Assembly (NCBI GenBank): GCA_016713305.1
Contig: JADJPK010000019.1
Coordinates: forward strand, 1-60,626
Source of the DNA: Betaproteobacteria bacterium
GTDB lineage: Bacteria; Pseudomonadota; Gammaproteobacteria; Burkholderiales; Ga0077523
DNA: 60,626 bases
Direction: 5' to 3'
Shown: positions 1 to 11,018 of the stretch, one piece after another
Layout of the letters: each line of letters opens with the position of its first letter
Position numbering within the stretch: the first letter of the stretch is position 1
Program-made: the position numbers and the translations under genes
The notes under the pieces: generated by a model
Databases searched by the model: none
What the model saw: only the letters and a program-made list of their open reading frames with translations
What the model was told of the DNA's origin: nothing

Positions 1-641
1 CCGGCATCGACATAAGCATTGACCAGGCTGCACAACTTGCCCCCGTTTCTTCCGGGTCCCTTCGGAATCACGGCGCACCCGGCCGCCATCCCAGCTGATA
101 TCTTTCTGACGGCCGGGTTGATCGGAAAATTAACCCCCGTGAAGGCGGCGACCAGGGTAGTGGCTCCGCGGATCACGACCTGCTGTCCGGCGCCGGAACG
201 TGACAGAATGGTCCGACCGTAGGATCGACGCGCCTCACTCACGCGAACCGGTCGATGATGTCTGCGCGCCGACAGCACCTCCGCGCTTCGCCTCGCCCGG
301 CGGCTGGGCTTGCTCGAGCGTCTTGCTGATACGCGCGCGTGAGGCTGGCTCGCTCACTGGAGCTTTTCAGCAGCCCCCCGCATCGGCGAAATTGTATCGC
401 TCGAAGGAAGACGTCCTCCGCCTGGCAATTCAGACCCGCGCACGGCCGATTAAAGTGCGTCGTCGGAAGCTCGGGGATGGAACGCGTGCGCAACTGTTCC
501 GATCCAATTTTCCCGTCGCCAACGGATTCAGGATGTGGCTCTGTTTGATATCTTTCCATCGTTCCATCGCGCCAGGATCCATCGATACGGAACTTTGTAT
601 CAAGGTAAATCACTCGCGACCCCGCAACGCTCCACCCCCAT
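1..641 (-). pseudogene. NAD(P)-dependent aldehyde dehydrogenase, N-terminal part, frameshifted, cut by window edge
   Basis: Reverse-strand translation gives pieces of the N-terminal half of a succinate-semialdehyde-type aldehyde dehydrogenase. A start near 641 leads into VIYLDTKFRIDGSWRDG. Further on come RRTSSFERY, ADIIDRFA, SEARRSYGRTILSR, and VAAFTGVNFPINPAVRKISA, which matches the family's Rossmann entry (PVAAFTPWNFP). The pieces lie in at least three frames, so no intact protein can be read, and the catalytic half lies beyond base 1. It follows the acyl-CoA synthetase on the same strand with almost no gap, suggesting one operon that oxidises an aldehyde and activates the acid. The family call is firm from the motifs; the substrate is not visible. 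Confidence 0.7.
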
Positions 642-664
642 TCGGATCCGGTCTGTAATTCGTT

Positions 665-2284
665 AAACCCGTGAATATAACGCGATGAAAAGGACTTTCC
701 TCGGCGCGCTTTCAAGTCGTGCTTTCTAATCTTCCCCGTTCAGGGCTACTGGAAGTTCCGGCATGGACAATGATCTGCTGCAACCGCGCCGTTCTGCCGC
801 TGCCGCTCCACGCGCGCGAGCAGTTCGGCCACTTCGATGGTGCTGGGGGGTCGGCTCAGCAACGAAAGCGATGAATTTCTCGTTGCCCCTCGATTGATCT
901 TCCGACTACCGCAGAATTAGAACCGCCGGATGAGAATTTGAGGACAGCCTCGATTTCCAGGCTTGGATGGGCGTTGAAGCCCGGTTTTGATAATTACGCT
1001 CCTTCGACCGGCCTTGGATACAAGTTCGCCGCCCACGGCAGCCGGCTGATTATATCTCCGGTTTTCAAATATCCTTCGCGATCGATCGCCTCCGCGGTCA
1101 TGTCCGGCTGACCATAATACCCCAACATCCCGTTGGGCCCTTGAACGAGCAGTTCGCCCGCTTCTCATCGGGTACTTCCCGCCATCAGGTCCGACGATCT
1201 TGGTTTCGATTCAGCCTTTGGCGGTCCGATGCCTTTCGTTAACTTCCCATGGCATGCAGCGTCCGACTGATGGTCGGAGACGTCTCCGATCAGTCCGTAA
1301 CCATTTGGAACTTCCACCGCCGAGCAGACTATCGCCGCTGCTGTCGCAGAGACAGATCCGGTATTGGTGCCGTTCCTGTCGAGACATACCAGAAAGGTTG
1401 TCGGGCGTAAACGATGGTATTTTTCCGATCGGCGTAAGCAATGATCCGCGACAGCAGCACTTAGGAGCAACGGGTTTGAAGATGGTCAATGAACCGACAT
1501 TCCCGTTGGCATCGATTGCTCGCGTGAGAGAACCTCGGCATGATCTCTTCAGGTTGCGCGCCATGACAGCGCCACTGCCTGCAGCGACGTCAGCCCAGCG
1601 CTGGACTGTCAAGTCGGCATAACGCGAGGCGGCGAGCGTCCTCGGGAAGAAGCGTGTTGGTTCTTTTGCCTCGGCCCGACCCGTGAGCCGGGTTGCGGTG
1701 ACTGAGCATCACTCCCTTCAGGCGTGAAGTGGTTCCAGTCGTGTAGATGAGAACAGCAACCTGGCGGGCAGGATCCTCATAGACCTCCTCAGAAGACGGT
1801 GCTTCGCCCTTCCAGCTTACCTACCTGGTCGCTCAATCCTGTGAATCGTCTTTGAAACCAGACGCCGCCGGCGCTGCTGCGTCTGCCTTCCACCGATATT
1901 CCGTGCGCTTGCTAGAATACCGCGTCTGGGTTTCACGATATCTGCTCAATGACGTCCAGTTCATTGCGGACCCCGCCGGGCGTTCGTCATCACCACCCCC
2001 GCATCAAGCCGGCTGACCCGCTACATCAGGACGTTGGCGTCAGTGGAGTTCTCGCCCACCACCATGACCCGATCACCGGGACCCGGATTCCCTAGTAGCG
2101 CCCATATCACCTGCCGACGGCCTCGATCCGTATCGATCAATCTTCGATAGGACCAGACGTTGCCCTGCTCGTCAGTAATAGCCAACCGGGAGGCTCCCGC
2201 TTTGGCCCCCTCGTTCCACAATGAGGTGGATGCGTCATGACGGGTCGAGTCAAAAATCCACCGCACTTCCATGGCCGGGCCCAA
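665..2284 (-). pseudogene. AMP-forming acyl-CoA synthetase, frameshifted
   Basis: This would activate a carboxylate as acyl-AMP and then acyl-CoA. The N-terminus reads well (GASRLAITDEQGNVWSYRRL, then GPGDRVMVVGENSTDANVLM). Around 1711-1757 the reverse strand encodes AVLIYTTGTTSRLKGV, the phosphate-binding A3 motif of adenylating enzymes. Near 1050-1150 another frame gives a GxLxVQGPNGMLGYYGQPD-like segment. Around 690-1000 come IIKTGFNAHPS and, in shifted frames, KIRKHDLKAR, the C-terminal lysine region. Pieces alternate between frames, so several indels separate them. The length of about 540 codons fits the family. The tandem TTGG-N5-CCAA motif lies about 106 bp upstream, and the aldehyde dehydrogenase follows. 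Confidence 0.75.
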
Positions 2285-2389
2285 TCTTCGCTCCGGCCAG
2301 AACCGAATTTCGCATCAGCACCTCGACTACAAGCAACCCGCCGGATGGCGAGGACCTTCTTCTTTAACTGGGTAGTTCACCCCGATATA

Positions 2390-2417
2390 TTGGTCGGACC
2401 AGGTTTGGTGCGATCAA
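2390..2417. promoter_or_regulatory. Tandem TTGG-N5-CCAA operator, site 1 (synthetase)
   Basis: Two dyads follow each other: TTGGTCGGACCAG at 2390-2402 and TTGGTGCGATCAA at 2405-2417, with starts 15 bp apart. The site lies upstream of the minus-strand acyl-CoA synthetase. It is the most degenerate of five such sites in the first 11 kb. Confidence 0.5.
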
Positions 2418-2462
2418 CCGTACTATCAAGTGGTGTTTGGCGGCACCGCATAACCGGCGCGC

Positions 2463-3890
2463 TCACGGCCTGAACTCACACAATCCCGATCGGAACTGGA
2501 GCTTTCTACGCCGCCGCGTCTGCGCGCAACGTGCATTACCGGTGCGCATCGTCACCGACTCCTCGGCGGAGGTCGGGTGCAGCGCCATGGTGGCGTCGAA
2601 GTCGGCCTTTGTCGCCTTCATCTTCACGGCGATGGCGATGACCGCTGAGTGAGTTCGGCCGCCCGGCCCGACAGATATGGCACCGAGCACGCGGTCGGTC
2701 GCACCATCCACCGCCAGCTTCATCGGCACCCGCGACTGGCTGCCTGACATGGTCGCCTTCAGCGGGCGGAAGGTGGTCTTGTAGACATCGACGACAGCGG
2801 ACTGGGCCCTCGCCTGTCGCCTCTCCGTCAGGCCGGCGTTGCCGACCTCGGCTGCGTAGAACGGTCATTGGAATATCGGCGTGATCGACCTTCACCGGCG
2901 CGCCGAACACGGTGTCGGCGAAGGCATGGCCTTCGCGGATCGCCACCGGAGTCAGGTTGAAGCGATGGGTGACACGTCGCCGACCGCGTAGATATAAGGT
3001 ACAGGCTTTCGAGGATTCGTTGACGGCGATGCCGCCGTTCTTCCGAGTTGATGGCAACACCGCCTTCTCAGCCCGAGATTGGCGACGTTGGGCTGGCGGC
3101 CGATCGCGGACATCACCTTGTCGGAGGCGATGCTGGAGCGTTCTTCGACAGATGCGGTGTACTCGATCGCCACGGAATGCTTCTCGATCTTGTCCACGGT
3201 GCAGCCGGTGAGGGGCGTGATACCGTCCTTCTCCATCTCGGCGCGGACATCGGGCGCGCACATCGTCGTCGAAGCCGCGCAGAATGCTTGTCGCCGCGAT
3301 AGATCACCGTCACGTCGGAGCCGGGCCGGCGAAGATGCCGGCGAATTCCAGCGCGATAGCCGCCGCCCTGGATCAGATGCGCTTCGGCAGGTGCGGGCGG
3401 ATGAAACGCCTCGTTCGAGGAAATCGCAGCTCAATGCCGGGATCATCTTGCCGTAGTTCGGCGCGCCGCCCGTGGCGATCAGGATGACTGTTCGACTCGG
3501 GTTTCTTGCCGCTCATCTGAGCACCAACGTATGCGGATCCATCGAACACGGCGCGCGACCCTGATGACCTGTCGCTGAGTTCTCGACAATGGAAGTATAA
3601 AGACGCTCCCAGCCGCGCGATCTCATTGTCCTTGGTGGCGATCAGGGTCCGGCCGGTCGAAGGTCACGAGCAGCGCGGTCAGCCGAAACCGGCCGCATCC
3701 GCAAAGTCGTGGCTGAAATGCGAGGCGTACGGGCGGGCGGCTTCTTCCGGCACGCACCCGCGGACAACGCAGGTGCCGCCCATCAGACACTCTTCGGCGA
3801 TCGAGCCGCGGGCGCCAGGCCGACGGCGGCGATCCGCGCGGCACGCACGCCGCCCGAGCCGCCGCCGCCTGACAACAAACAGATCCGTCT
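2463..3890 (-). pseudogene. gor: Glutathione-disulfide reductase, frameshifted
   Basis: A flavoprotein that would reduce oxidised glutathione with NADPH. The reading order on the minus strand is: an FAD-binding start (TDLFVV, 3870-3890), the redox-active disulfide segment (GGTCVVRGCVPEE, about 3760-3800), an NADPH-domain segment (SDVTVIYRGDK), DVRAEMEKDGIT, the family signature IYAVGDVSPI near 2980, and the C-terminal interface KADFDATMALHPTSAEE near 2560-2600. These lie in all three frames. The two cysteines of the CVVRGC motif are present. It starts next to the GntR operator and diverges from that regulator. It may protect the cell during oxidation of the pathway's substrate, but that is inference. 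The exact 3' end is uncertain because of frame changes. Confidence 0.75.
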
Positions 3891-4019
3891 CAAGGCTATC
3901 CGTGCCGGGAAATCAATTCTTTGGGTGGATTTGGCGGGTTTCAGATGCTTCAATTTCTTAGCCTGATATCTGCAAACGGGGTAGATTCAACCGAGGATCT
4001 CAAGATTACCTCTAAAGGA

Positions 4020-4046
4020 CTGGTTTGGCCAATTTGGCAGACCATG
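4020..4046. promoter_or_regulatory. Tandem TTGG-N5-CCAA operator, site 2 (GntR/gor)
   Basis: CTGG-TTTGG-CCAA at 4020-4032 and TTGG-CAGAC-CATG at 4034-4046, with starts exactly 14 bp apart. It lies between the divergent gor and GntR genes, as expected for an autoregulated operator. Confidence 0.6.
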
Positions 4047-4113
4047 ATTAGCCATCGGAGAGATCGAAATCGAAGTGATCGGCAGGACCAGGCAGGATTA
4101 TTCCAGGACCCAA

Positions 4114-4818
4114 TAGGCGAAATCGAACCGACAAGCTTGAGGCTCCGCCCCCGAACTCGCCATCGGAAGGGATCACTTTCCTTCATCCGGGAGGCGCCAC
4201 TTCTCAGCCCTCCGAACGGTTGCCATCTCCAGAGCGCGATTTCGCAGAAGAAGTTTCGAGACCAGCCGCCGGCGCCGTTCGTGAAGCCGCTCTGGCCGCG
4301 CAGAAACCATGCGGTGATAGAACGGCGCCCAAATTCTGGGATCTATCTGCGAAGATCAGAAGGCGGCATCGATAATATAATGCTTTATACTGAATCAGGA
4401 GTTCCATTCGAGGCCAAGAGTATACAAAGCCGTCATGGAGGTCGCCGTATGCTCGAAGGGCAGGCGGTCAGGTTAACCTGCACGCACTGGACTGCGGACA
4501 ACATCCGCGAGATCAATACCATACTTGAAGAGACTAACAAGCGCCTATCCAGAGGCCAAAGCATGAGCGCGAGGACAGGGGCGTTCCATCTTGCGATCTT
4601 TTCCGCCACCAAGAATGACATTTTGCTCCGCGTGGCAGAGATCGTTCCACGAGCTATCCCGGGCATCGGTGGAAGGTCTACTTGCCGACCATAGTCGCGG
4701 GCGCCAGCCCCCTATTGCCAAGAGATCATTGACCGATCCTGGAAGCCATGAAGAACGACAGGTCAGCCAGGCCGAGCAACAGATGAACGCTCATCTCTCC
4801 CGAACCAGCGAGGCGTAG
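4114..4818 (+). pseudogene. GntR family regulator (FCD subfamily), frameshifted
   Basis: The winged-helix end is recognisable as NHAVIERRPNSGIYLRR. The FCD ligand-binding domain follows: VPFEAK, then LEGQAVRLTCTHWTADNIRE, ARTGAFHLAIFSATKNDILL and SQAEQQMNAHLSRTSEA. Segments change frame at least three times (for example between about 4640 and 4760), and the N-terminal helices are hard to read, so the start is approximate. FCD regulators bind short dyads and respond to carboxylates or sugar acids. The tandem dyad directly upstream, found again at four other promoters of this block, makes this the likely regulator of the cluster. That assignment is inference from position and repetition. Confidence 0.7.
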
Positions 4819-4976
4819 CGGTGCTGTTAGGCGAACCAAGGCCAAGAAGCGTGCATCGCCGGAGGCGGCGTGGCGCGCGGCAGCTCACGATCCGGCAATG
4901 CCGCATGGCTATGGAATGCCTTCGGACTTCCGGCCTTTGGCGCGTCTCCCGCCTCGGCAGGGCGAGGGCGGATCTC

Positions 4977-5975
4977 TCAGAATTTTTCCTGGCCCTTGAA
5001 GCGCACCCGCCGTCAGCCCCGCGACGAAGTAGCGGTAGCAGAACGCAAAGATGACAAACAGCGGCAAGGCGATGAGGGAGGCGCCGGCAAGATCTCGCCC
5101 ACAACGCAGATCCTGCGCCTTCCCAGCATCGAGGCCAACGCCACCGGAAGCGTCATGTTTTAATCCCGAGATCAGACGAGAGCGAACACATAGTCGGCCC
5201 AGGACAGCAGGAACGAGAAGATACCGACCGTAATCAGGCCGGGTGCGGAAAGCGGCAAGACCACCTTGATGAACGCGCCGAACTGCGAGCACCCGTCGAC
5301 CATTGCCGCTTCTTCCAGGTCAAATGGCATCGACTTGAAGAAGCCCCACAAAAGCCAGACGCCTAACGGGAGCGAGATTGCGAGGTGAGCAATCAGCAGG
5401 CCCCACAGGCTGTCGGAAAGCCCGACCATGCGGAACAAGGCCGACATCGGGACAACCAGCATCAACGGCGGAAACATATAAGCAAACAACATCGAGGCAA
5501 CCAACGTCGTCTTGCCGCGGAACCGCAGCCGCGTCGCGCCTAGGGCAATGAACAGGGAAAACGTGGTGGCAACGATGATCGTGGCCACCGCCATCAGCGC
5601 GCTGTTGAGAAAATTGGCCAGGTAGTTCGTAAGCTCCAGCAGCGATTACCAAGAAAAGATCCGGCGGCCCAGAACACCAACGACGTGTCCAGAAACAGCT
5701 GTGCGGGCGAAGACTCGACAGAATCATCCAGTAAATCGGAAAGAACGAGTAGATACAGATCGCCACCACAGCCGCGTAGAGGCCGACACGCCTGGCAATT
5801 TTTTGACCGACCGGCTGAAACCCGAACAATTTCGTTTCCGGATGCCGGCCTTGGCGCCGTCCGTGCCGAGCGGATCGAACCCGAGAGGCGCTGGGAAGCC
5901 TGCCGCGGGGATCGGCACAGCAGCAACGACGGAGAGGCGGCCTCGGCGGAGAGTTGGTGTTGCTGTCACCGTCAT
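4977..5975 (-). pseudogene. Carbohydrate ABC transporter permease (MalG type), frameshifted
   Basis: Inner-membrane subunit of a CUT1-like importer. The ATG at 5975 starts MTVTATPTLRRGRLS and overlaps the stop of the upstream permease. Membrane segments follow (AAVVAICIYSFFPIYWMILS, then a long open piece from AVATIIVATTFSLFIALGAT). The EAA-type cytoplasmic loop that contacts the ATPase is readable as DLEEAAMVDGCSQFGAFIKVVLPLSAPG, written here only in part (EEAAMVDGCS...LPLSAPG). The C-terminus, in another frame, ends GQEKF at a TGA at 4977. The middle piece of about 140 codons is intact, while both ends are frameshifted. It is the last gene of the importer operon. Confidence 0.75.
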
Positions 5976-6836
5976 CGTGCCTTGCTTTGTTTCGTCGATG
6001 GGGAAGAATCGCAGATAGATCAGGATAACGGTCGCCAGAAGCGCAACGAGATTGTCGCCACCGCGGCTCCCCCCGAGATCGAACTCCAGAAACGCCCCTT
6101 CGATAGGCCAGGGTCGGGAGCATCTCGGTCTGGTTCATCGGGCCTCCCTTGGGGTAACAGCCAGATCACGTCGAACTTGTTGAACATCCAGATGCCGCTC
6201 AGCAGAACCACGACGATCAAGACGGACCTGAGACCCGGCGGCGTGATGCCAGAATTGCTTCCAGGCACTGCGCCGTCGACCGCGAGCGGCCTCGTAAAGC
6301 TGACCGGAATTGTCTGCAGACAGCCAGCACGCACGTCACTACAAACGGAGTCCATATCCATACGCTGACGAGAACAACCGTTCCTGCGGTGGCGAGTCGG
6401 CGCCCCAATCGAACATGCTCGACCCGAACGAGGCCAGGATACCCTTTGATCAACCGTAATTCGGATCGAGCATCCATTGCGCGATGAGGCAGGCAACGAC
6501 TGTCGGAAGAAAGTAAGGGATGATCGACAGCGCACGAACGACCGTTCGCCCCATGAACTGACGATTCAGAACGAGTGCAACGCTCACGCCGAGCGCGACC
6601 TGCAATACGATCGCTGAATCGAAATCATTACCCCGTTTAACAGCGCGCCCCTAAAAAGTTACCGTCCTCCAGGACGGTGAGATAATTCCAAACCCGACCC
6701 ATCGCGGCGGAGCGATAAAGGACTCCGCCGCGTAGAATGAGAGCTTGATGGAGTACAGGAGTGGCCCGCCAACGATCGCGCCGACTATCAAAACGCCCCC
6801 GACGAACAAGCCGATGATTCGCCAATCCTGCCTCAT
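5972..6836 (-). pseudogene. Sugar ABC transporter permease (MalF type), frameshifted
   Basis: First permease of the importer. It begins MRQDWRIIGLFVGGVLIVGA with a first membrane helix, followed by WVGFGNYLTVLEDGNF pieces split between two frames. The conserved end reads MFNKFDVIWLLPQGRP...MNQTEMLPTLAYRR, the typical QGGP-x-xxT-L-xxY region of MalF-type proteins, again in two frames. The last codons run into the ATG of the second permease with an ATGA overlap, which supports a single operon with translational coupling. The substrate cannot be told from the sequence. Confidence 0.7.
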
Positions 6837-6864
6837 GAGGCACCTACCTTTTCGTCAACAAAAT

Positions 6865-8164
6865 TCAGCCAAGCTTCCGGATGCGATTGGCCGCCGCCTT
6901 CACGCAATCGGCCGATGACATGTTCCTGAGCACCTTGTTCTGCAGCATCTCGGGCATGACATTCGAATCGAAGACCTTGCACGGCCGCAGATCGATTGAC
7001 GGACCGATCAAGTCGACCGACGAGAGCCTGACCTTGCTGTCCGGGTCGATGAACGACTTCATCTGCATCATCGTTGCCCAATGCTTCTGAATCATCGGGT
7101 GCTTCTTCCAGCGCGGATCCTCGTAAATGTCTAATCGCACCGGCTGGAAGTTCATCCAAGCCGAATGCAGCCAGTCGATGTAGTGCTCATCGATAAACCA
7201 TCGAGGAACCTGAGCGTCTCCTCGCTTTGCCTGGTCTTGAATGCGACGAACCCGTCGAAGGCAAACGGCAGCGCCTTCTGTTTGCCGGCGCTGTCTGGTG
7301 CGGCAAAGATGCCATACTTGTCCGCGAGATCCGGATTTCGCGCTTCAAGCGCCTCGACTACACGACCGGAGTAAAGGGTATGCGCACCTTCCCAGTGACG
7401 AACAGGCTCATCAGCTCGGCATAACCCACCGTATTCAGTCCTGGCGGCATAGTCTTGTAGAGTTCGCCATAAAGATCGAGGAAGCGGCCCGCCCGATCCG
7501 CATTCTCGGGAGCGTCAAGGACAACGTTCCACTTGTCATCGTAAAATTGCGGGGCCTCCGCGAACAGATTTCCGAAGCTTGCCCAGTTGGTCGCGCTGTC
7601 GCTCGCAAGCGGCATTACGCAACCCGCCACTCGCTCTATTGCCGTCCTTTGTCACAGTCAGCGCCCGGCAGTTTTCGAGATATTCCGCCCATGTATTAGG
7701 GATCTTGAGGCCCTTCTCGGCGTAAAGATCCTTTCGATAATAACAGGTCACCAGATTGTAGTCGTAGGGATAGAACCAGTTTTCTCCCTGATACTTCCAA
7801 GCGCCCATCTGCCCCCAGGAATGCTGCTTCACAAGATCGGTCACCGGAAGAAGATGACCGCCGCGGGCATACTGAAGAATATGGGCGATATAGCCTTGGG
7901 TGGCGAGGTCATACGGAGTACCGGAATTGATCGCCGCCATCGTCTCATATTCGTTGCACGCGTTTCTGCAACACGGCTCGCTATCGGCCGCGGTTTCATT
8001 GTTCAGGAACTGGAGCGTCACCCCGGCTTGAGCGTTCACGTACGGAGCCGCCAGAGAGCCCGTCACTCCAACCACCGCTCCGGCCGATGTTTTGAGAAAG
8101 TCTCGTCGGCTAAGGCCGAAAGACCTACCCTGACTTCCATTGATTTGAGTGTGCCTGGTCGCAT
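6865..8164 (-). pseudogene. Extracellular solute-binding protein with Tat signal, frameshifted
   Basis: Periplasmic binding component of the importer. The start at 8164 sits behind a GGAGGG ribosome site. The N-terminus carries a twin-arginine signal, SRRDFLKTSAGAVVGVTGSL, ending AAPYVNAQA, so the protein would be exported folded. The mature part includes NSGTPYDLATQGYIAHILQY, a GQMGAWKYQGENWFYPYDYN segment and YRKDLYAEKGLKIPNTWAEY, all typical of family 1 sugar-binding proteins. Later pieces (7358-7630 and 6865-7155) lie in other frames. A Tat-exported solute-binding protein of about 430 residues is common in Rhizobiales importers. Confidence 0.75.
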
Positions 8165-8184
8165 GACGCTTTTCCCTCCCTTTG

Positions 8185-9292
8185 CTAATTTCGCTTATTG
8201 ATTTTGATTGCCTCAACGTCCTTCCGTTCTCGCGCGAAAACATATGCAACCTCTGCGCGGGCAGAATGACGGGGACCTTGTCGCCGGCCGCGAGCACGTC
8301 GTCGCGCGCGAATACCGCGCGGAACTTCTGACCGAATATCGTCCCCAGCACATAAGTCTGCGCGCCGATTTGCTCGACAAGGCTGACGATCATCTCAAAT
8401 GCCGTGGACGCCTTTCCGCACGATCGATATGCTCGGGCCTGATGCCGAGCGTGACGCCCTTCTCCGTCTCGAGAAGACTCGCCGTCAGGCAATCCAGTTG
8501 GCGCTCAGACCGCCGGAACGCATTTCGACCACGCCCCGTCGCGGAGCAATCCGCCTCGACCAGGTTCATCTCTGGGAACCCGATGAAGGCCGCCACAAAG
8601 ACGTTCTCCGGCCGGTCGTAAAGGTCCAGCGGCCGCCCGCCTGCTGGATCCAGCCATCACGCATGATCACGATCCGGTCACCGAGCGTCATGGCTTCGAC
8701 CTGATCGTGGGTAACAAAGATCATCGTGGCGCCCAGCCGGGCGTGCAGCGTCGCGATCTCCTCACGCGTCCTGACGCGCAGCTTGGCATCAAGATTGGAG
8801 AGAGGCTCGTCGAGCAGGAAAACGTCGGGGTCGCGGACTAACGCGCGGCCAAGCGCGACCCGCTGCATCTGGCCACCCGACAGTTGGCGCGGCTTCCGCT
8901 CGAGCAAAGGCTCAAGACCGAGGCTCGATGCCGCGCTACGCACGCGACGATCAATCTCTTCTTTCGACTCCCCGGACACGGAAGACCGAACGCCATGTTT
9001 TCGTAGACTGTCTTCTGCGGATAGAGCGCGTAGTTCTGAAAGACCATCGCAATATTGCGATCTTTTGGCGGGAGCGCAGTCACATCCCGCCCGCCGATCA
9101 GAATCTTGCCCGATGTGACATCATCAAGCCCCGGCAAGCATGCGCAACGTCGTGGACTTGCCGCAGCCGGACGGGCCGACGAAAACGACCAGTTCGCCAT
9201 CGGCAATATCCAACGAAAAAGTCCTGCACCGCCCACGGCCCTCGATCTCCTCCAAAGGATTTCGCGACATTCTGGAGAGTTACTCGCGCCAT
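8185..9292 (-). pseudogene. ABC transporter ATP-binding protein (MalK/UgpC type), frameshifted
   Basis: ATPase of the importer. It starts MARVTLQNVAKSFGGDRGPW. The Walker A region (9140-9200) lies across a frame change. Then come GLDDVTSGKILIGGRDVT, ALPPKDRNIAMVFQNYALYP with the Q-loop, the ABC signature LSGGQMQRVALGRALVRDP, Walker B VFLLDEPLSNLDAKLR and the H-loop IFVTHDQVEAMTLGDR. A C-terminal TOBE-like region follows in other frames, with a likely stop near 8185. It is the first gene of the operon, directly behind the tandem operator at 9363. The order ATPase, binding protein, permease, permease is fully readable despite the indels. Confidence 0.8.
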
Positions 9293-9362
9293 ACAGCACC
9301 GCCTTCACGTTCTTCCCGGTATTTTCACCATGCGCGGAGCTTTGACCGCGCAGCGTTTTTAA

Positions 9363-9389
9363 TTGGATAAACCAATTTGGTCTGTCCGT
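9363..9389. promoter_or_regulatory. Tandem TTGG-N5-CCAA operator, site 3 (ABC importer)
   Basis: TTGG-ATAAA-CCAA at 9363-9375 and TTGG-TCTGT-CCGT at 9377-9389, starts 14 bp apart. It lies 71 bp upstream of the ATPase start on the minus strand. Confidence 0.65.
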
Positions 9390-9503
9390 ACGCGTCGCCT
9401 GCTGGGGTGTCAAGCACCGCAGTTGGCACCAACCCGCGATCGTTGAGCGGCTCTCACGCGACCGGAAAGCAGGCCTGACCCATCAAAACCGATCCCAGCC
9501 TAT

Positions 9504-9530
9504 TTGGTTTGACCAATTTGGCTAGTCCAA
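9504..9530. promoter_or_regulatory. Tandem TTGG-N5-CCAA operator, site 4 (CoA-transferase)
   Basis: This is the best copy: TTGG-TTTGA-CCAA at 9504-9516 and TTGG-CTAGT-CCAA at 9518-9530, starts 14 bp apart and all four half-sites perfect. It lies 66 bp upstream of the plus-strand CoA-transferase start. Together with site 3 it flanks the divergent promoter region. Confidence 0.7.
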
Positions 9531-9595
9531 TTATGCTTGAATGAAGGCCGCACGGGTCGCGCAACTATTCGCGCCGCAAACTTCAAGGAAGCGTC

Positions 9596-10765
9596 ATGGC
9601 TGGACCGTTGGTGGGTTACCGAGTGCTGGATCTTTCAAGAATTCTCGCGGGGCCTTGGTTGGGGCAGTTGCTTTCGGATCTCGGTGCCGAGGTCTGGAAG
9701 ATCGAACGCCCGGCACCGGCGACGATACACGGCAATGGGGGCCGCCCTTTCTGCGGAAAGACGGCGGAATCGATACGACCGAAAGCGCGTATTTCCTGAG
9801 TGCCAACCGCGGCAAGCATTCGATCTGCGTCGACATATCGACCGAGGAAGGCAGCGCCATTGTGCGCGCGCTTGCGCAACAAGCCGACATCGTGATCGAG
9901 AACTACAAGGTCGGCGACATGGCGCGTTACGGCCTCGACTACGAGTCACTCGAAAGCTGAAGCCTGACATCATTTACTGCTCGATCACCGGCTACGGCCA
10001 GACCGGCCCGATGAAAGATGTAGCAGGATACGATATGGCTATTCAGGCTATAGGCGGCCTGATGAGTATTACCGGAGAGAGTGACGACAGACCCGGCGGA
10101 GGCCCTCAGAAGGTCGGAGTTCCGATCGTCGATATTCTCACCGGCATGTATAGCGCCGCCGGCGTCATCTCCGCGTTACTGCATCGCGAGCGCACCGGAG
10201 AAGGACAGCATATCGACATGGCACTGCTGGACGTCCAGGTCGCGGTTCTCGCCAACCAAAATTTGAATTTCCTCACGACCGGCACGCCGCCCAAACGGTC
10301 CGGCAACGCGCATCCAAACATCGTTCCATATCAGGTCTTCAAAACAAAGGATGGTTCCTTCGTGCTCGCCGTTGGTAATGATCAGCAATTCCGGAAATTC
10401 TGTGCAGCTACTGGTTTAACGGCTTGGCAACCGATAGCCGTTTCGTCACGAACACCGATCGGCTTAAGAATCGTGACCAACTTATCCCCCTGCTGGATGC
10501 GCATCTGGTACAGCAGACGACCCAGCATTGGATTTCCATTCTGGAGCCCGTGGGCGTGCCTTGCGCGCCGATCAACCGGCTGGATCAGGTGTTCGCTCAC
10601 CCTCAGGTGATCCATCGGGAAATGCAGATCAATCTTCCTCATTCTTCCGGCGCAACAGCCCCTCTCGTCGCCAACCCGATCAAGTTTTCCGGAACGAAGA
10701 TCGAATATGCCAAAGGACCGCCGCGGCGAGGCGAAGATACTGCAACATCCTCAAGTCGATACTGA
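9596..10765 (+). pseudogene. CaiB/BaiF family III CoA-transferase, frameshifted
   Basis: Would move CoA between acyl-CoA and a free acid. The ATG at 9596 follows an AAGGAAG ribosome site. The N-terminus MAGPLVGYRVLDLSRILAGP is the family's typical opening. A second frame gives FLSANRGKHSICVDISTEEG and the segment IVIENYKVGDMARYGLDYE, including the conserved ENY/F-x-x-G region. A third frame gives PDIIYCSITGYGQTGPMKD, GYDMAIQAIGGLMSITGESD and the GEGQHIDMALLD motif. The C-terminus (10424-10765) is in a fourth register, with EPVGVPCAPINRLDQVFAHP. About three indels split it. An acyl-CoA synthetase in the same cluster offers a parallel route to the CoA ester. Confidence 0.8.
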
Positions 10766-10835
10766 AGTACGACTCGGCGGCCATCCAAGATCTAAATGAG
10801 CGACGGATCATCGATATCGGACGTCCTGAAGTCGG

Positions 10836-10976
10836 CTAGGGGCCCAGAGCCCATATCACTCGTCGAATCGTCTCTTGGTCTGGCTGGATGGCAGGTTTGG
10901 CAGGAGCGAGCAGCAAGACGGCGAGCCCTGCGCCGAGGAGCAGGAACGCGGCCACGATCCTCCGGTATTGAAACAT
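10836..10976 (-). CDS. Possible small single-pass membrane protein, 46 residues
   Basis: An ATG at 10976 opens a 46-codon frame that stops at 10836. It starts MFQYRRIVAAFLLLGAGLAV, followed by LLLAPAKPAIQPDQ and a short tail ending IWALGP. The layout is an N-terminal positive patch (YRR), one hydrophobic helix of about 18 residues and an exported Pro/Gln tail, so either a signal-anchored mini-protein or the 5' piece of a longer exported protein. It diverges from the GMC gene and shares the tandem operator at 11019. It is the only unbroken frame with sensible composition in this part of the block. No family is recognised. Confidence 0.35.
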   Translation of the reverse strand: MFQYRRIVAAFLLLGAGLAVLLLAPAKPAIQPDQETIRRVIWALGP

Positions 10977-11018
10977 GAGACGAGCTCTCCGTTGACTACC
11001 AAGCCTTCGTCGCTATAA

